DNA of 64,000 bases from Suillus spraguei (Eukaryota > Basidiomycota > Agaricomycetes > Boletales > Suillaceae). This document shows, one piece after another, positions 11,798-23,156 of this stretch; the first letter of the stretch is position 1, and each line of letters begins with the position of its first letter. The notes under the pieces are model-generated. The model had not been told where the DNA came from. It was given only the letters and a program-made list of their open reading frames with translations, and searched no databases. Location of the stretch: contig JABCPU010000038.1 in NCBI GenBank assembly GCA_016800925.1, positions 1-64,000 on the forward strand, in the 5' to 3' direction. A program made the position numbers and the translations under genes.

Positions 11798-13322
11798 CGT
11801 CTAATGGTGTCGGAAATTGTGAAAATTGTCCGGGAAAGTACTAGTTGGGATGGACAGTACTTTCTTAGTATAATTAGCAAACATATAAATGATGAAAAAT
11901 TTCGATATAAGACATACGACGACGTCAGCCCAATTATCAAAGCCCACTATGAAATCGACCTTCTGTGGCTGAGGGAGGCCGTAAGAAGCAACGAGTTGTT
12001 GTGCTGACTCGGTGAGTCTGTTGATGGGTGATGGAAAGAATGAAGAACAGGCTGCCGCTCGTAGGGTTAGCCACCCTCGTGTTAGCGTACGGGTATATGT
12101 GCTGCGCCCTGTGTTTGGTAGGTAACATTGTGCATGTGTGAGAGGACACGAGGCCGCGGTGAGCAAGTTGTGGTTAATATCTAGCAGCCTTACCCGTAGT
12201 ACATATTGGACAAACTTACCATAGTTGTCATTTTTTGACTGGCAGAGTACCAAAACAGAGCGGCTCCCACCCAGAACCGATGTAGTGAGTTCTTCTCATG
12301 GCCCACCTATGCTTGAGATTCAACATGAATATTGCGGTCATTAGTGGGCTACCGTGACCCATGGAAATTGTAATGACGCCATGTTGTGCTAATCCCAATT
12401 CTATTATGTTCCATTAAGAATTTCACCGCTAATGAAATGATTAAAAGGCAATACATACATATACAACGTGTCGAGTTTCCAGTACAACATCGGAGCAGTA
12501 AGAGTCTCTTGAAGTCAGATTGTGAAAGAGGGAACTTGACAGTTGTTCCTCGATTACATTTTAGGCAATGCCGCAGTGCAGGTATTCAATGCGATCACAA
12601 TGTGCAAGACTTGGCTGGTCAAAGTGAAGCCTTTGAAGACTCAGAAAGTTGCACCAGCGGGACGAATGAAGAGGTGACCGGAAGGTGCCGGGAAAAGGTT
12701 CGTCGCATTACCTCACTTCATTTTGCTATATCAACGGCAATTGATCCGCACCGATGTCACTTACCGACTCCGACACGTCCCTCCTGCCAAGTTCCTACAG
12801 ACGAGGGAACTGTTGACAAGAGCGGGGCAGAGAATAAGAGATGGACATACTAACATTGATCCAAGTGACTCGGAGAGAAAGTCTTCATTCATAATTACAT
12901 GTAATACTGCTCTTGAGTCAAGCTTCGCATGATGGGTGGTACTTTGACTTTAATAGTGATTATATTGAGAGGGGGATCGTGAGTCAGAATTCGAGCGTAT
13001 CACTCAGGTCCTTTATAAGTAAAGCAGATTGTATAGCTGAGACCGGGAATTAGTTAGAGCGCCAGGTTTGGTCAGGTGTAAAATCGAGTGAGCTTGCTCG
13101 CAGTCGATCTGCTAGTATTTTCTTGAATTGGAGCCTCAAGGGTGATGAAAACAATGAATATATGGTACACTGTCAAATAGTCTACGTCGAAGCATGGAAA
13201 ATAGAAAAATAGTCTCCAAACACCATATCAACACGCTATATAAATACAACAAGTCATGTCGATGATGTCATAGCCTATGAATCGACAGCTCCAAACTGAT
13301 AACCCAGAGAAGATCGCTCGAT
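11798..13322. other. Intergenic region between the two NACHT genes
   Basis: The 5' flank of copy 1 includes short segments near 12013-12035 and 12140-12165 that match the flank of copy 2 near 16749-16772 and 16885-16910, so the duplication extends beyond the coding part. An open frame at 12386-12853 (+) has no recognisable content. Nothing else is seen. Confidence 0.5.
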
Positions 13323-16300
13323 TCAGGTGCGTATCATCGGAGGTACACTTGTTTTTGCGAGCTTCTGCCCTTCGGACAAAACCAAAAGGCAGGACCGCAG
13401 GCCCTTCAAACACCACTGCATTTCGAGCCAGGGGAGGAGACAACGAGTCCAGAAAACTTTGAATAAATGGTTGAGCGTATCATCCCACGGAGTCTGAGCT
13501 CGCGAGAGATGAACGACCCAGTTGTTGCAAGCATACTTGAGAGCGTCCGAGGCTGATCGATTTCGGTGCAGTGCGTCTTTTGCGAAGTCGACAAAGGCTG
13601 TCATGGCATGGACAATTTCTATGTCTGGCAGAAAACGACCTTGTGGTGATGCTGAGATAGAACGGTCTTGATGACTTAATGCCAGGAATGCCGGAAATAT
13701 CAAGACATCTGGCAAGTTCTTGAACTGCTGAATGACTTGGAAAGCTGGCAGTGAATGAAATTCTGAGACGGCAGTGTGCTCGCTGATGACTTCCAATGTA
13801 CCCAAAAAATCTTCTGCAGGAGTTGATTGCCATGCTTGACCATGGGGCGTCTGCAGCCATTCTCGCCCTCCCTTTGTTTGTAGCCACTCTCGCCCGCTCT
13901 CTGTCTGTAGCCACTCTCGCCTGCTCTCTGTCCGCAGCCAGTCGCGCGCAGCCTGGGTCTGCAGCCACTCCCGTCCATTCTGGCTCTGCAGCCAGTCATG
14001 CCCATCCTCGATCAGCAGCCAATCCTGACCGCCCTCAGTTTGTAGCCACTCTCGCCCACCACGACTTTGCAACCACTCTCTCCCACCTCGACTTTGCAGC
14101 CACTCTTGCCCATTCCGGATTTGCAGCCACTGTTGTCCTGGCCAGATCTGCAGCCACTTTTTCCCAACCCGGGTCTCTAGCCACTTTTTCCCTACCTCGG
14201 CCAGCCATTGTCGTCCAATTGGTGTCTGCAGCCAAGGATCCTTTTCATCATCCGGCCAACGATACTCAAAGCTCTCAAGGCAGGTATCCTCGTCGAAATA
14301 ATCATTGTGGTCCCCAGGATCCCCGTCAAAGTAATCTTCGTTGTCCCAGTGGTCGTTGTCGAAACGACCATCGTCGTTCCATCGATCCTCATCATCCCAT
14401 CGATCCTCGTCAAAACGATCATCGTTGTTCCAATGGTCCTCGTTGTCCCAATAATCCCCATTGTCCAACTGACCCTCGTTGAAGTGATCCTCATCGCCCC
14501 AGTAATCCTCGTCAAAACGATCATCGTTGTTCCAATTGTCCTCGTTGTCCCAGTAATCCCCATTATCCAACTGACCCTCGTCGAAGTGATCCTCATCGCC
14601 CCAGTAATCCTCTTCGAAGTGATCTCCATCACCCCAGTAATCCTCATCGAAATGATCCTCATTGCCCCAGTCGTCCTCATCCAAATCGATGTCTACAGTC
14701 TGTGGGAGGTAACCCTCCTCGTCCCGTAGCCGGCGAAGCTCTGTCCGCTTGACGATAAGGTTTTGCAGCCAGTCTAAGCCGCTCAAGGTCCGTAACCAAT
14801 GTCCCCCACCTTGGGTCTGCAGCCAGTCTGACCCGTCCATCGTCTGCAGCCAATCTTGACCATTCATCGTCTGCAACCAGTATTTCCCCCTCCAGGTCTG
14901 AAGCCACTCCTTCCCTCCCTGCGCCCGCAGCCAGTCCTTCCCCTCCTGCGTCCATAGCCAGTCTCTCCCCTTTTCGTTCTGCAGCCAAAATTGCCCATCC
15001 GCGGTCTCGAGCCAGCATTGAAAATATGGACCGTGAAATCCCTGAAGCCACAACAGGCCCACAAGAGCTTGCAGTGGCTCCGGTGACTGCATAATGAAGG
15101 ATGATGAGTGCTTAATGCTCTGTATGTCGTGGGGTAGCATGGCTTGACTCCGCCTCTGCAATTCTGATAGGGCATCCAGCAGAGCTGTGCTTGACGGAAG
15201 GGTTTGAATCATCAAGCGGAAAGAGGATTGTGCAAGTAAGGAGTGGGGGTGTCTGATATATTGTACCTCAGGAAGGTTGCTGTTTGAAGGGTCGGAAACG
15301 TAGTCACGAATGGACGAGTGATAGATGTTAACTGGGCTATTGTCGGGGGGGATATCTATCATAGACCGTAGCTGTAACAGCACTGTCTCAACATCTTTGC
15401 CTTCACCAGGGCCTAAAAGTTCCGAGATCTGGTGAATCGGTAGAGGATCCGCAAGGGAGGCAATAATGGACAAGTGCAGGTATGCCCGTGTGGGATCGGC
15501 ACACGTAGCGAGGATACGGTCGTATAACTTGTAAACCTCTGTTCCTGGTAGCAGCTCACTCGTGAACTCGAGCAGCAGTTGAAGTCGATCACGAGGATCA
15601 TGATATCCATCATCTATAAACTTCATCATCGTAGACGCCACAATAAAACGCCTGCCTGCTCGACTTGCCAGCCGAGCAAGTTGACCCTTTGTTGGCTGCG
15701 GGAAAGATAGACATCGAGCTCGCAGCTTTTTGAAGGAATGTTCCAGGAAAATATAGATGTCATTGTCGACATCTGTACCATCTAACGAAATCATCGCAGC
15801 GGCGCCTGGGCCCTCGCCAGAAATTGTGACTGGTATCTCCCACACCAGGGGACGCACGCCTCCTTCCTGAATGGCGTTACAGATATGATCTTTCGAGCGA
15901 CTCGTGAGGAGGATGTGGATTACGGGAAGATCTGGATCCCGAAGAGCTTGGCCTAGGAGGGAGATGAGATCAGCGATCTCGGTTTCGGACATGCATTCGT
16001 CAAGGGCATCAACAACAAATGCCGGAGGCAGACACCCGTGCAGTCGGAATCGAAGGTTCCGCAGAGGTCTCAGGAAGAGTCCCTCCATCTGGCTGGGAAG
16101 AGATTTATTGGGGTCCAGAAGAGCAGGATTCTGACGGATGGTTGTGTTCAAATCCTCCCGGACACTGGGAAAATTGCAGGCAAGCTGATATGCGAGCGTC
16201 GCAAAAAAATAGCCAGTCATGGAGCGGTTGGTGTGCTTGCGCGAGAAAAAGAACGTGCCCGCAAGCCGCGTCTCGACATTCGTCTGCTCTATCACCTTCA

Positions 16301-16618
16301 GACTTCTCATCCTTTCAGCTACAGTGAACGCGACGGCAGATTTCCCGACGCCCGCTGTCCCATGCAACCAAATGAGTCGACTTTTCTCTTTATTGTCCAA
16401 TAATTTGTGGATGTAGTTTAGAAGGTCCACCCGTGTTCTCTCCAAACACTTCGAATGGGGTTGGCGTTCGCGGGAGTCGTACTCAGCACCCTTAACGGCG
16501 GTCTGGGATAGCCTGTCCCAAGTTCCTTCATGTGAAAGAGGATCGCCATTGACTGAAAGAAGTCAGCAAGTGAGAGATGGAACAAAGGATGGAGGGCCCG
16601 ACATTGATGGTAACTCAT
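13323..16618 (-). CDS. NACHT-domain STAND protein with WLQT repeats, copy 2 (intact)
   Basis: Two exons (16618-16603 and 16552-13323; intron 16553-16602, donor GTCGGG) give 1081 residues. The short N-terminus (MSYHQFNGDPLSHEGTW) aligns with copy 1. Walker A GTAGVGKSA lies at residues 69-78 and Walker B FVVDALDEC at 184-192, followed by TSRS. Residues about 516-606 hold ten WLQT repeats, about 621-768 an Asp/Glu/Asn/Trp-rich insert with internal repeats, and about 779-913 fifteen more WLQT repeats. The C-terminal domain has YACNNWVVHLSRA and FWTRCLLPWLEMQW, also present in copy 1. NACHT ATPases with repeat C-termini act as ligand-triggered oligomerising switches in fungal incompatibility and defence; the repeats are the presumed sensor. 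The ligand and effector are unknown; no death-effector domain is visible. Confidence 0.9.
13830..14232 (-). repeat. WLQT array, block 2 of the intact NACHT gene
   Basis: About fifteen 27-bp units. Several neighbours are nearly identical in DNA, for example two consecutive EWLQSRGGR units and three consecutive REWLQT units near 13870-13920, which indicates recent duplication or gene conversion. Confidence 0.9.
14265..14705 (-). repeat. Acidic Trp-rich tandem repeat splitting the WLQT array
   Basis: It encodes repeats of about 33-34 residues built from DEDYWGDEDHF, DNGDYWDNED and WNNDDRF motifs, two of them almost identical. The composition is mainly Asp, Glu, Asn, Trp and Gly, so it is very acidic and probably disordered or metal-binding (inference). 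I see no counterpart in the readable part of copy 1. Confidence 0.85.
14750..15022 (-). repeat. WLQT array, block 1 of the intact NACHT gene
   Basis: Ten 27-bp units directly after the NACHT/helical region. They are more diverged from each other than those in block 2. Confidence 0.85.
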
Positions 16619-17152
16619 TGAGAAATAATGTCACAAACTGTGAGATGGGATATAATAACTCGGGAATTATGACTGGCAGGTAAGTCGTGGAAAGTCTGAG
16701 TTATAGCACGATTTCTGGGGGTAGTGCAATGGGCAGGTGGTGAGTCTGTTCGACGGCGATGAGCTGTGAAACGAAACACCTGTAATGAAGACTACAAAGC
16801 TGCTTGAGAGTTATAGATTTAAAGGTATGAAAGCTCACTGAATAGTGGTGGAATAAGTCGAGGGGTGAGTGCACTATGTAGTAAGTTGAAGACATGAGGC
16901 TGCGGTGAGGACTTGTTGACTGATTAATTGACTCGTGGCGTTGCAAGCCCACAAGATAAGTACTAATTTACGCACCGTGGTCGAAGTTCATATGTGGAAC
17001 TAACTGTCTTTTCCTTTGTCTGACTAGTAGTTCCGAATCACCACAAGCAAGGCCGTCACATCAGAAAATGACACTGATTTCATTTATTCATGCAATATCA
17101 GCTGCAATCTCGGATTCCTCAGTTTTAACTCTTATTACTCTGCTACGCCGCT
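16619..17152. other. 5' flank of the intact NACHT gene
   Basis: Contains the duplicated flank segments mentioned for copy 1. No other gene is seen. Confidence 0.4.
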
Positions 17153-17179
17153 GTGACTTGTGAAGAGCCGGTGAACTAC

Positions 17180-17290
17180 AAAATGAAACCCAAAGCAGGA
17201 TTTCTGTCTCTCGCTGAGGAATTCTATTCCTACATTTTGAGCTTCCTTTCTTGCCGAGATATTTCTTCGTTGGGATTCCTTTTCTCACGG
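17180..17290 (+). pseudogene. F-box N-terminal fragment
   Basis: One frame (within the open frame 17153-17488) reads LSLAEEFYSYILSFLSCRDI, close to the start of an F-box as found in basidiomycete F-box proteins (LPxELxxxILSFLxxRDI). The rest of the protein is not seen; the frame downstream has no F-box continuation. It lies between the NACHT genes and the 3' end of a protease gene and is probably a relic. Confidence 0.45.
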
Positions 17291-17522
17291 TCAATTGTGC
17301 ACAGCTGTGTCTATTTGCAAAGGCGAACGAAAGACAGCTGGACGGCGCCAACACTGAGCGATACAAGGATACCCACTCGGTCGGCTCTTTTGACAACATA
17401 TAGTTCATTTCTTGAGCTACAAGTATCAAAATTTATATATCGTCGAAAGAGCCGACCGAAGGGGTCTCCTTGGATTGCTATAATCTAATCATACAGAGAC
17501 CTAACCAAGGAACAAGACCACA

Positions 17523-18990
17523 TTAGTTGGTGGTGGCATAAGTGAACCGGTTTCTGGCAAAACCGACGCGGGAGTTGGTGGTATCAAGCACAGTGTAGAA
17601 GCGCTGCATGAATACGTAGCCATTAACAAAGTCATAGCCTCCTTGATCGCCAATATCGCAAACGATGAGATATATGGAACCCTCCTTACCACCAATCTTG
17701 GGGTTCAGAGAACGAGGCCAGATTTGTCCGTTAGGGGTAAGACTGAAGGTTTCCTGTGCAAAATGGTGAACAAGGGATGTGAGAGTTGACAGAATTGACG
17801 TACCTTGTCAATATGGAAGTCCAGGCTCTTCAGGGCATCGTACCGTTCAGAGGTAATCATGAGAAGATCAGTCGACTGATCTAAAGTCGCGCCGGTTGCA
17901 GCCTGGTACGTCTTAAATGCATCTATCGAACGCCAATCAGACAATTATTACTCGTTGCACTCTAGTAGATACACACCGCTGGCAATCATAATAAAGGTGT
18001 TGCCAGAATCGACGATACCAGAAGTGAATGATAAGATCATCGTGGATCCATATGAGATGCTCTGATTGATACCCCAATACTGCGATCCGTTTTTTTTGGT
18101 GATAGAACTGAAAAAAGACAATTACTATTAGTCTGGACTAATCTAGAAACTGAGGTAGCTTACGTGTATACAATTTCACCCTTGTACTCGGTAGAGTCAG
18201 CTCCACCGAAGGTGAGTCCTCCACTGGTGTCTGCCCCCGAATGGCCGCCCTCGGGCTGGAAAAAGATACCAAGAGCATCCACAGGTATAGAGACTTGCTC
18301 ATACAGGGTGTCAGTGACAGTCGGGATCTTATGTGCCGGATCATTTTTCAGGCTCTGGAGTGTCAAGTCTGCAGGCCCGACGCCAAGGATACCGTCAACA
18401 TCAATGCCAGCTGAAGCAGAAGCAACGCCGATCGACTGTGGGGTGATGATGAGCTCAGGACCGAGAGTGACGATGTCGAGGTACTCAGTTCCTATAGATG
18501 ATCGTAGGTATTCTCAACTCATGATATCGTTGTATGGCACACCATAAAAGTAACCAGAACCGTACATGGCCTCTACAGGACCCATTTTGACGCTACTGCC
18601 AGTTGGCACGTACGGAGCGGAGGCGCCAATCCATGTGTTCGCGCTACCAGTGTCGACTATCAAGGTATCTTCAATAATACATTAGTAGCCGCATGTTTTC
18701 TCAGTATTGAACTCACAGTTTGTGGGGGGGTCCCCAACGCCAATTGATACAGTGTAGCCCACATAATCGTTTGTCAAACGAACATCATAAAGATGATTTC
18801 CGCGCATGCTGGGATCCCCAAGGGTCTTCACACGAGCTCTATCACGCGCCAAGATGTTATTAGTAGTACCATCGGAAAACTTTACCCTCTTGGTCATGGG
18901 GATGGTGACGGGGAAATTGTCAGCTTTAGCGGGAGATCCAGTTATTGATAAAATTAGGTGAAGGGTTAACAAGGATGCAGCGGGGAACAT
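17523..18990 (-). CDS. Secreted aspartic protease, polyporopepsin type (paralogue 1)
   Basis: Six exons: 18990-18717, 18668-18543, 18491-18164, 18107-17977, 17922-17804, 17753-17523; introns 48-56 bp; 402 residues. The N-terminus (MFPAASLLTLHLILSITGSPA) is a signal peptide, followed by a propeptide with LARDRARVK. The first active-site motif is VDTGSANTW and the second VDSGNTF, where family A1 usually has DTGTT; both aspartates are kept. The C-terminus ends VGFARNRFTYATTN. It is an extracellular endopeptidase. Exon borders match paralogue 2 exactly, so the copies arose by duplication. A TATA box lies 45 bp upstream of the ATG. Confidence 0.92.
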
Positions 18991-19034
18991 GGCTTATGGG
19001 AAGTAATATCATACTCACTGGTGGCCCATTATCA

Positions 19035-19041
19035 TTATATA
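19035..19041 (-). promoter_or_regulatory. TATA box of aspartic protease 1
   Basis: TATATAA on the minus strand, 45 bp before the ATG at 18990, in a context (CATATATAATRRKRGGCC) conserved before the other two paralogues. Confidence 0.7.
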
Positions 19042-19460
19042 TGTGCTAGTGGATGCGATCATCGGCAATATTGGGCATCTTACTGGCCACGAATAAAACG
19101 CCTCTCACTGAAAAGCGGTGAGATAATTGCGATCCACGTCATCAAGAGCGCGAGACGGTTTGCTTTTGATACCAGGTGGCAGGGATGTACAATTTGCCTA
19201 TTCACCCACGTCCATTTCTACTGAGATGCTGGCCAATTATGAGCAGGATGTCGCCAGTGCCAAGCAAGCATTACGGAGGAGAGCGAGTGTCCAAAGTTGT
19301 CGACTCGCATAATCGAGTTGTTGAACTGACCCACTCGTCAAATTCCTTTTTTGTGTCCCCTTTACATGTGACGAAAAACAGAACACGTCCTGGACACGAG
19401 GGGAAACTTCCTGTGAGTCGTACGGAGTTTTCAGACACTATCAGTCCTTCATATTGCCTC
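19042..19460. other. Duplicated 5' flank of aspartic protease 1
   Basis: Segments at 19060-19130, 19150-19200 and 19225-19300 match the flanks of paralogues 2 and 3 (35336-35510; 38000-38340). The duplicated unit therefore carried about 300 bp of upstream DNA. Confidence 0.65.
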
Positions 19461-19687
19461 TACCACGTGTCATATAAATATATTTCTATGGAAAAATGAA
19501 TTAAAACCAATTCAAAAATGCCAACAATCAAAATCCCAGTCAGACCTAAGATCAAAGCGGCCTGGGAGCCTAGGAGCGACGAACCACTGCAGTTCTCAGA
19601 CTCGCCAGCGCCATATGTCAACGATGATGAGAACTCTGGCTGGTCAACGAGGAATCCGGTGGAAGAAGACGACAAGGTCGAGGTTGA

Positions 19688-20068
19688 TCAGCTGGAGTTG
19701 CATGTTGTCCGTATTGTGATCATCTGTGGCGGCGTGCATAAGCACTCGTTCTTGCTAGTTTCATCAAAGATAACAAACTCTGGGCCATTGCCAACAAAGA
19801 ATAAGGATGATGTGGTGATGGTGATGTTTTGCTCGACTGCAAGCCAGGTGTAAATTTCGTCGAGGTGCAGATCTGATTCTTCAACGAAGAGGTTTTTGAC
19901 TGCTATTACGAGCACTCGTGTGATTATTCTCGCGCGGCCGACAAGTGGAGAAGGGGAGCCTAGTTCTTCAAACATGTTTCGCCAGCGAAAGCAGAGGCTG
20001 GCCTGAGAAACTGAAAATTTCACAGATATCTTCGACCTCCCAACCATGACCTCAGAGTGTGGGTGCAC
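19688..20068 (-). pseudogene. Tc1/mariner-like (DDE_3) transposase remnant
   Basis: The minus-strand frame has a helix-turn-helix region resembling fungal DDE transposases (SPSPLVGRARII, then ESDLHLDEIYTWLAVEQNI and ITTSSL), followed at once by EFVIFDETSKNE, which matches the EFVFVDESSKDE segment containing the first catalytic Asp. Sequence normally between them is missing and nothing of the second and third catalytic residues remains. No terminal inverted repeats were found. Confidence 0.65.
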
Positions 20069-20429
20069 ATTCTTTTATTGGTTGACCATGGCGTATAGGC
20101 GATGACGAGAAAAAGGCGAAGTGTGAGCCGTTTTCGATATCTGTTGGCAATGGCAATGGGCATAGAACGGCGTCCGAAAGGGTCACCTGGACCTCACGTA
20201 TTACTGGGTGACTTCCCAGGCAAAATGATCCGGACTATCATATACCGGACTTTGAAAATCATATTCCAAGTTACGCAATCAGATATTCTGTACGAAAAAC
20301 CAAACCATAGTTCACGGAATATCATGGATAATATTTTATATCAATATCAAGCATTGCAAAACGAGATAGAGACAGAAGTAATCAACGATGAAGAATTTGC
20401 ACTCATTGGGTGACTTCCCGTGGGTTAAA

Positions 20430-20565
20430 TAATCCGGGCCAGCCAAAGCCAGGCCTAAATAAGCCGAGCTGAGCCAAGACCCAAGTCACGGCCTGCCCAA
20501 GGCTTGGACCTGGGCTTCAATTTTGGAAAGCCTAATTACTGGCTTGCTTAGGTTTTTGCGTCGGT
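20430..20565. repeat. hAT-type subterminal repeat fragment
   Basis: Dense GGCC/GCC-AAG motifs (GGGCCAGCCAAAGCC, AAGCCGAGCTGAGCC, CAAGGCTTGGACCTGGGC) of the kind that form the ends of the hAT element at 32022-33373. No matching second end was identified nearby. Confidence 0.5.
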
Positions 20566-22649
20566 CAAGTTCGAGTTATCTTTGCCTTACCACCAAAGTC
20601 AATACAGCTACTCTTTCTGCCAACAATTTATGTTCTTCCTCACCTCGCATACATTGAATAGTTCACACCATTCCCATCTGCTCCTGACCAAAACAGTGGT
20701 CTTTATAAACCGTCAATATCTATGCGTGGTAGTGACAGAGTGGCTAGTATTGTGCCGGTGGGTGATATTGTGTGTAGTGTCCACCTTATACCAAAGTTTG
20801 GTGACACGGCCCCACGAGAATGGATGAGCAAGACCGTTCTGAAGGACTGTAACACGTTTTGGTTAAAGTCTTACATAGATAGACATAGAATTTTCGAAAT
20901 TATCAAAATTACTTGAATTTAGCCTGGGAGGTTTTTCCTGATGCCCATGACTTATAGTTAGCAGATATGATGCATCATAGCTACAGGGAAACCGCCAGAC
21001 TGATGTAGCATTACCCTTCCCCCGCCAGACCATTGCAATCAATATGACCATCAAAATCGCCCATGTCAATTACCCACATCTTGCTCTGTATCAACACCTG
21101 TACACCCATCACTCGTCTACACGGAATCTTCCACCTCACAATGATTACACATTTGCGGACAGCACTTGACAGTAGATCACCACCATTCATTGAGCTACTC
21201 AAACCTCTGCCACCCATAACCACACTGATTCCTGTACCAGTCCGCCTCAGGTGACCAAATTGTGAAAATTATACGATAGACCAACCTTGCATCCATCAGG
21301 ATGGCATGTCTAAAATGGCTGGCGGGAACAGCGGTGTGATGAGCAAACTCACGCTGAGCTTGAAATGGCACATTTTCGTATAGGTGTCAACTGGCAATCA
21401 TTATCCTTACCCTTTGGCTTCACCATCCTACTTTACCATGTGTTCACCCCTATCTAACGGTATCATTCCACACTCCGGAAGCCTCATTGCAGCTTAGCGG
21501 CTGTACTACGGCAACTTTCCCATGAAGTGGTGATCTTCAGCAATCTCCGCAAACCCATTTGGCATCCTCAAGCAAGATTTACCGTCCATCCTATGTCCAT
21601 CCAGTCTCGCTGGTACGTGATGTTTTGTAAACTGTAGTGCAGTCTTATTACATGTCTGCTGCATGTTAATCCTATCCCTTCCATTTCCGTAGCTATTCCT
21701 TAGTATAAAATTCCTAGGTACCTGTACTCATTTCTTACTTCCCTCCTATAGTACACACAGTACTTAGGAATAGTCACCACTACTGTCACTACGAAATAAA
21801 GTCCTTTACCAAAGTTACTGTCTCCTTAAGAATTGCTTTACTGCTGCATGCACTACTGCTCTTTACCGCTTTTCCCACGCTTCACCGCTAGTGCTACCAC
21901 TTTCTCATGCTTCACCGCTACACTACCGCCTGTTTTACTGCAGAAGTTCCCACGCTTACCACAGTTTTACCACTCATACTACCGCAGTTTTACTGTTCAC
22001 ACTACTGCTTGCCTACTGCATTCCCATGCTTACCACTAGTTTTACCACAAGTTTCCCACAGACCAGAGGTCACCACTAGCATCTCGCTACCTCTGACGGC
22101 ATTCTCGCACCACAGGTTGGGCATTATCAAACTATACTAACTTAGCATTCCCTTTAGGGTCGAACATTCTTGCCTTCACAAGTGAAGCAGACTAGGTAGA
22201 GCGCAAGACTTGCATACTAGTTTAGGCCGTGGTTCATCTACAGCCCAGGCTAGATTGTATCTTTACAGCGGTACACCTCACATCAGGGCATTCATGCATC
22301 TGGAGATGCAATAGGGACACTGGGGTCTGTTACAAACATGCAAAACTGGGGCTACTAAGAAGTCCTGGTCTTACATGGGGTTGTACCAGAGGGACAGAAA
22401 GTCGAAGGGGCTTGGCCTCAGCTTGTACACTGTGCCCCTTACCTGAGTACATGCCTTTAATTTTGGATGAAGTCCAAGGGGGAGTTATAGTGGAGTCCGG
22501 ATGAACTCTGTAGGACTTCTGGATGAACGCCGGAACACGCCGGAACTATTTCTGGATGGTAGGGAGTAATGGTAAGACTACTGGAACAAGTTCCAAGTAG
22601 AATGGATGAAGGATGGACTCCTGGACAAAGTCCAGGGCAGGATAGGAGC
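20566..22649. other. No gene recognised
   Basis: Short frames only. 21830-22040 is a pyrimidine-rich degenerate repeat of TTACCRC/CCCACGCTTACC words. 22480-22640 has repeated GGATGRA and GGACAAAGTCCAG words that recur near 30200 and 30760. I cannot assign a function. Confidence 0.45.
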
Positions 22650-23124
22650 TGTTACGAACTGGGGTGGCGTCACCAGCGACAGTGAAAAGACACAGACGGT
22701 CTGCCGGGAGTTCTTACAATGTTCAAAAGAGAACAAGGTGAAAGTACAAGGAACACGTTCCAAGTACGATCAAGGGTTCAGCCTCGAAGACAAGTCTAAG
22801 AGGTATCCGCGAGAATAGAGACTAAGTTTAAGGAGTGCTTAGACTTAGAGACGATTCAAGACGACTTAGGTTGGAGACCTAAGCGAAGGAGATTCCAGGT
22901 AAAACCCAGTAAGATTAAAGTAGGGAATCTACTACAAGTACACTGTGCTTAAATAGGCCAATATGTGCGCACAGACCAAGAAGGGTGTGAGAATGTGTGT
23001 GCGTATCCAAAGAAGGAAGGCAACTATAGTACAGATGCGTTGAGCATATGAGTCAGAGTCATGTTATGTAATATACACGGTAAATGAGGTAAGAAAATGA
23101 ATAGGGGCACGTACGATTGTAACA
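22650..23124 (-). repeat. 3' LTR of Gypsy copy 1
   Basis: 475 bp, TGTTAC...GTAACA; identical to the 5' LTR except for one G/A difference near 23080. Confidence 0.97.
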
Positions 23125-23137
23125 TTACCCCCTTTTT
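23125..23137 (-). other. Polypurine tract of Gypsy copy 1
   Basis: AAAAAGGGGGTAA on the minus strand, directly before the 3' LTR: the usual plus-strand primer site. Copy 2 has AAAGAGGGGGTAA in the same place (56890-56902). Confidence 0.8.
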
Positions 23138-23156
23138 ACACGTAAAGTCACCGACT

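Noticed and set aside
11801..12253. Minus-strand frame of 150 codons as an upstream exon of NACHT copy 1
   Set aside because: It does not splice in frame to the first coding exon in an obvious way, and no equivalent frame exists before copy 2.
12386..12853. Plus-strand frame of 155 codons
   Set aside because: No recognisable domain, no sign of splicing or codon bias; sits in the duplicated flank of NACHT copy 1.
14208..14729. Plus-strand frame of 173 codons rich in Ile/Val/Pro
   Set aside because: It is the reverse complement of the acidic repeat in the NACHT gene; the hydrophobic pattern is a by-product of GAT/GAC codons read backwards.
13830..15022. Possible CRISPR array
   Set aside because: Units are contiguous 27-bp coding repeats without unique spacers, in a eukaryotic gene.
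20102..20413. Plus-strand frame of 103 codons starting MTRKRRSVSRF
   Set aside because: No similarity recognised and it adjoins transposon debris; left unannotated.
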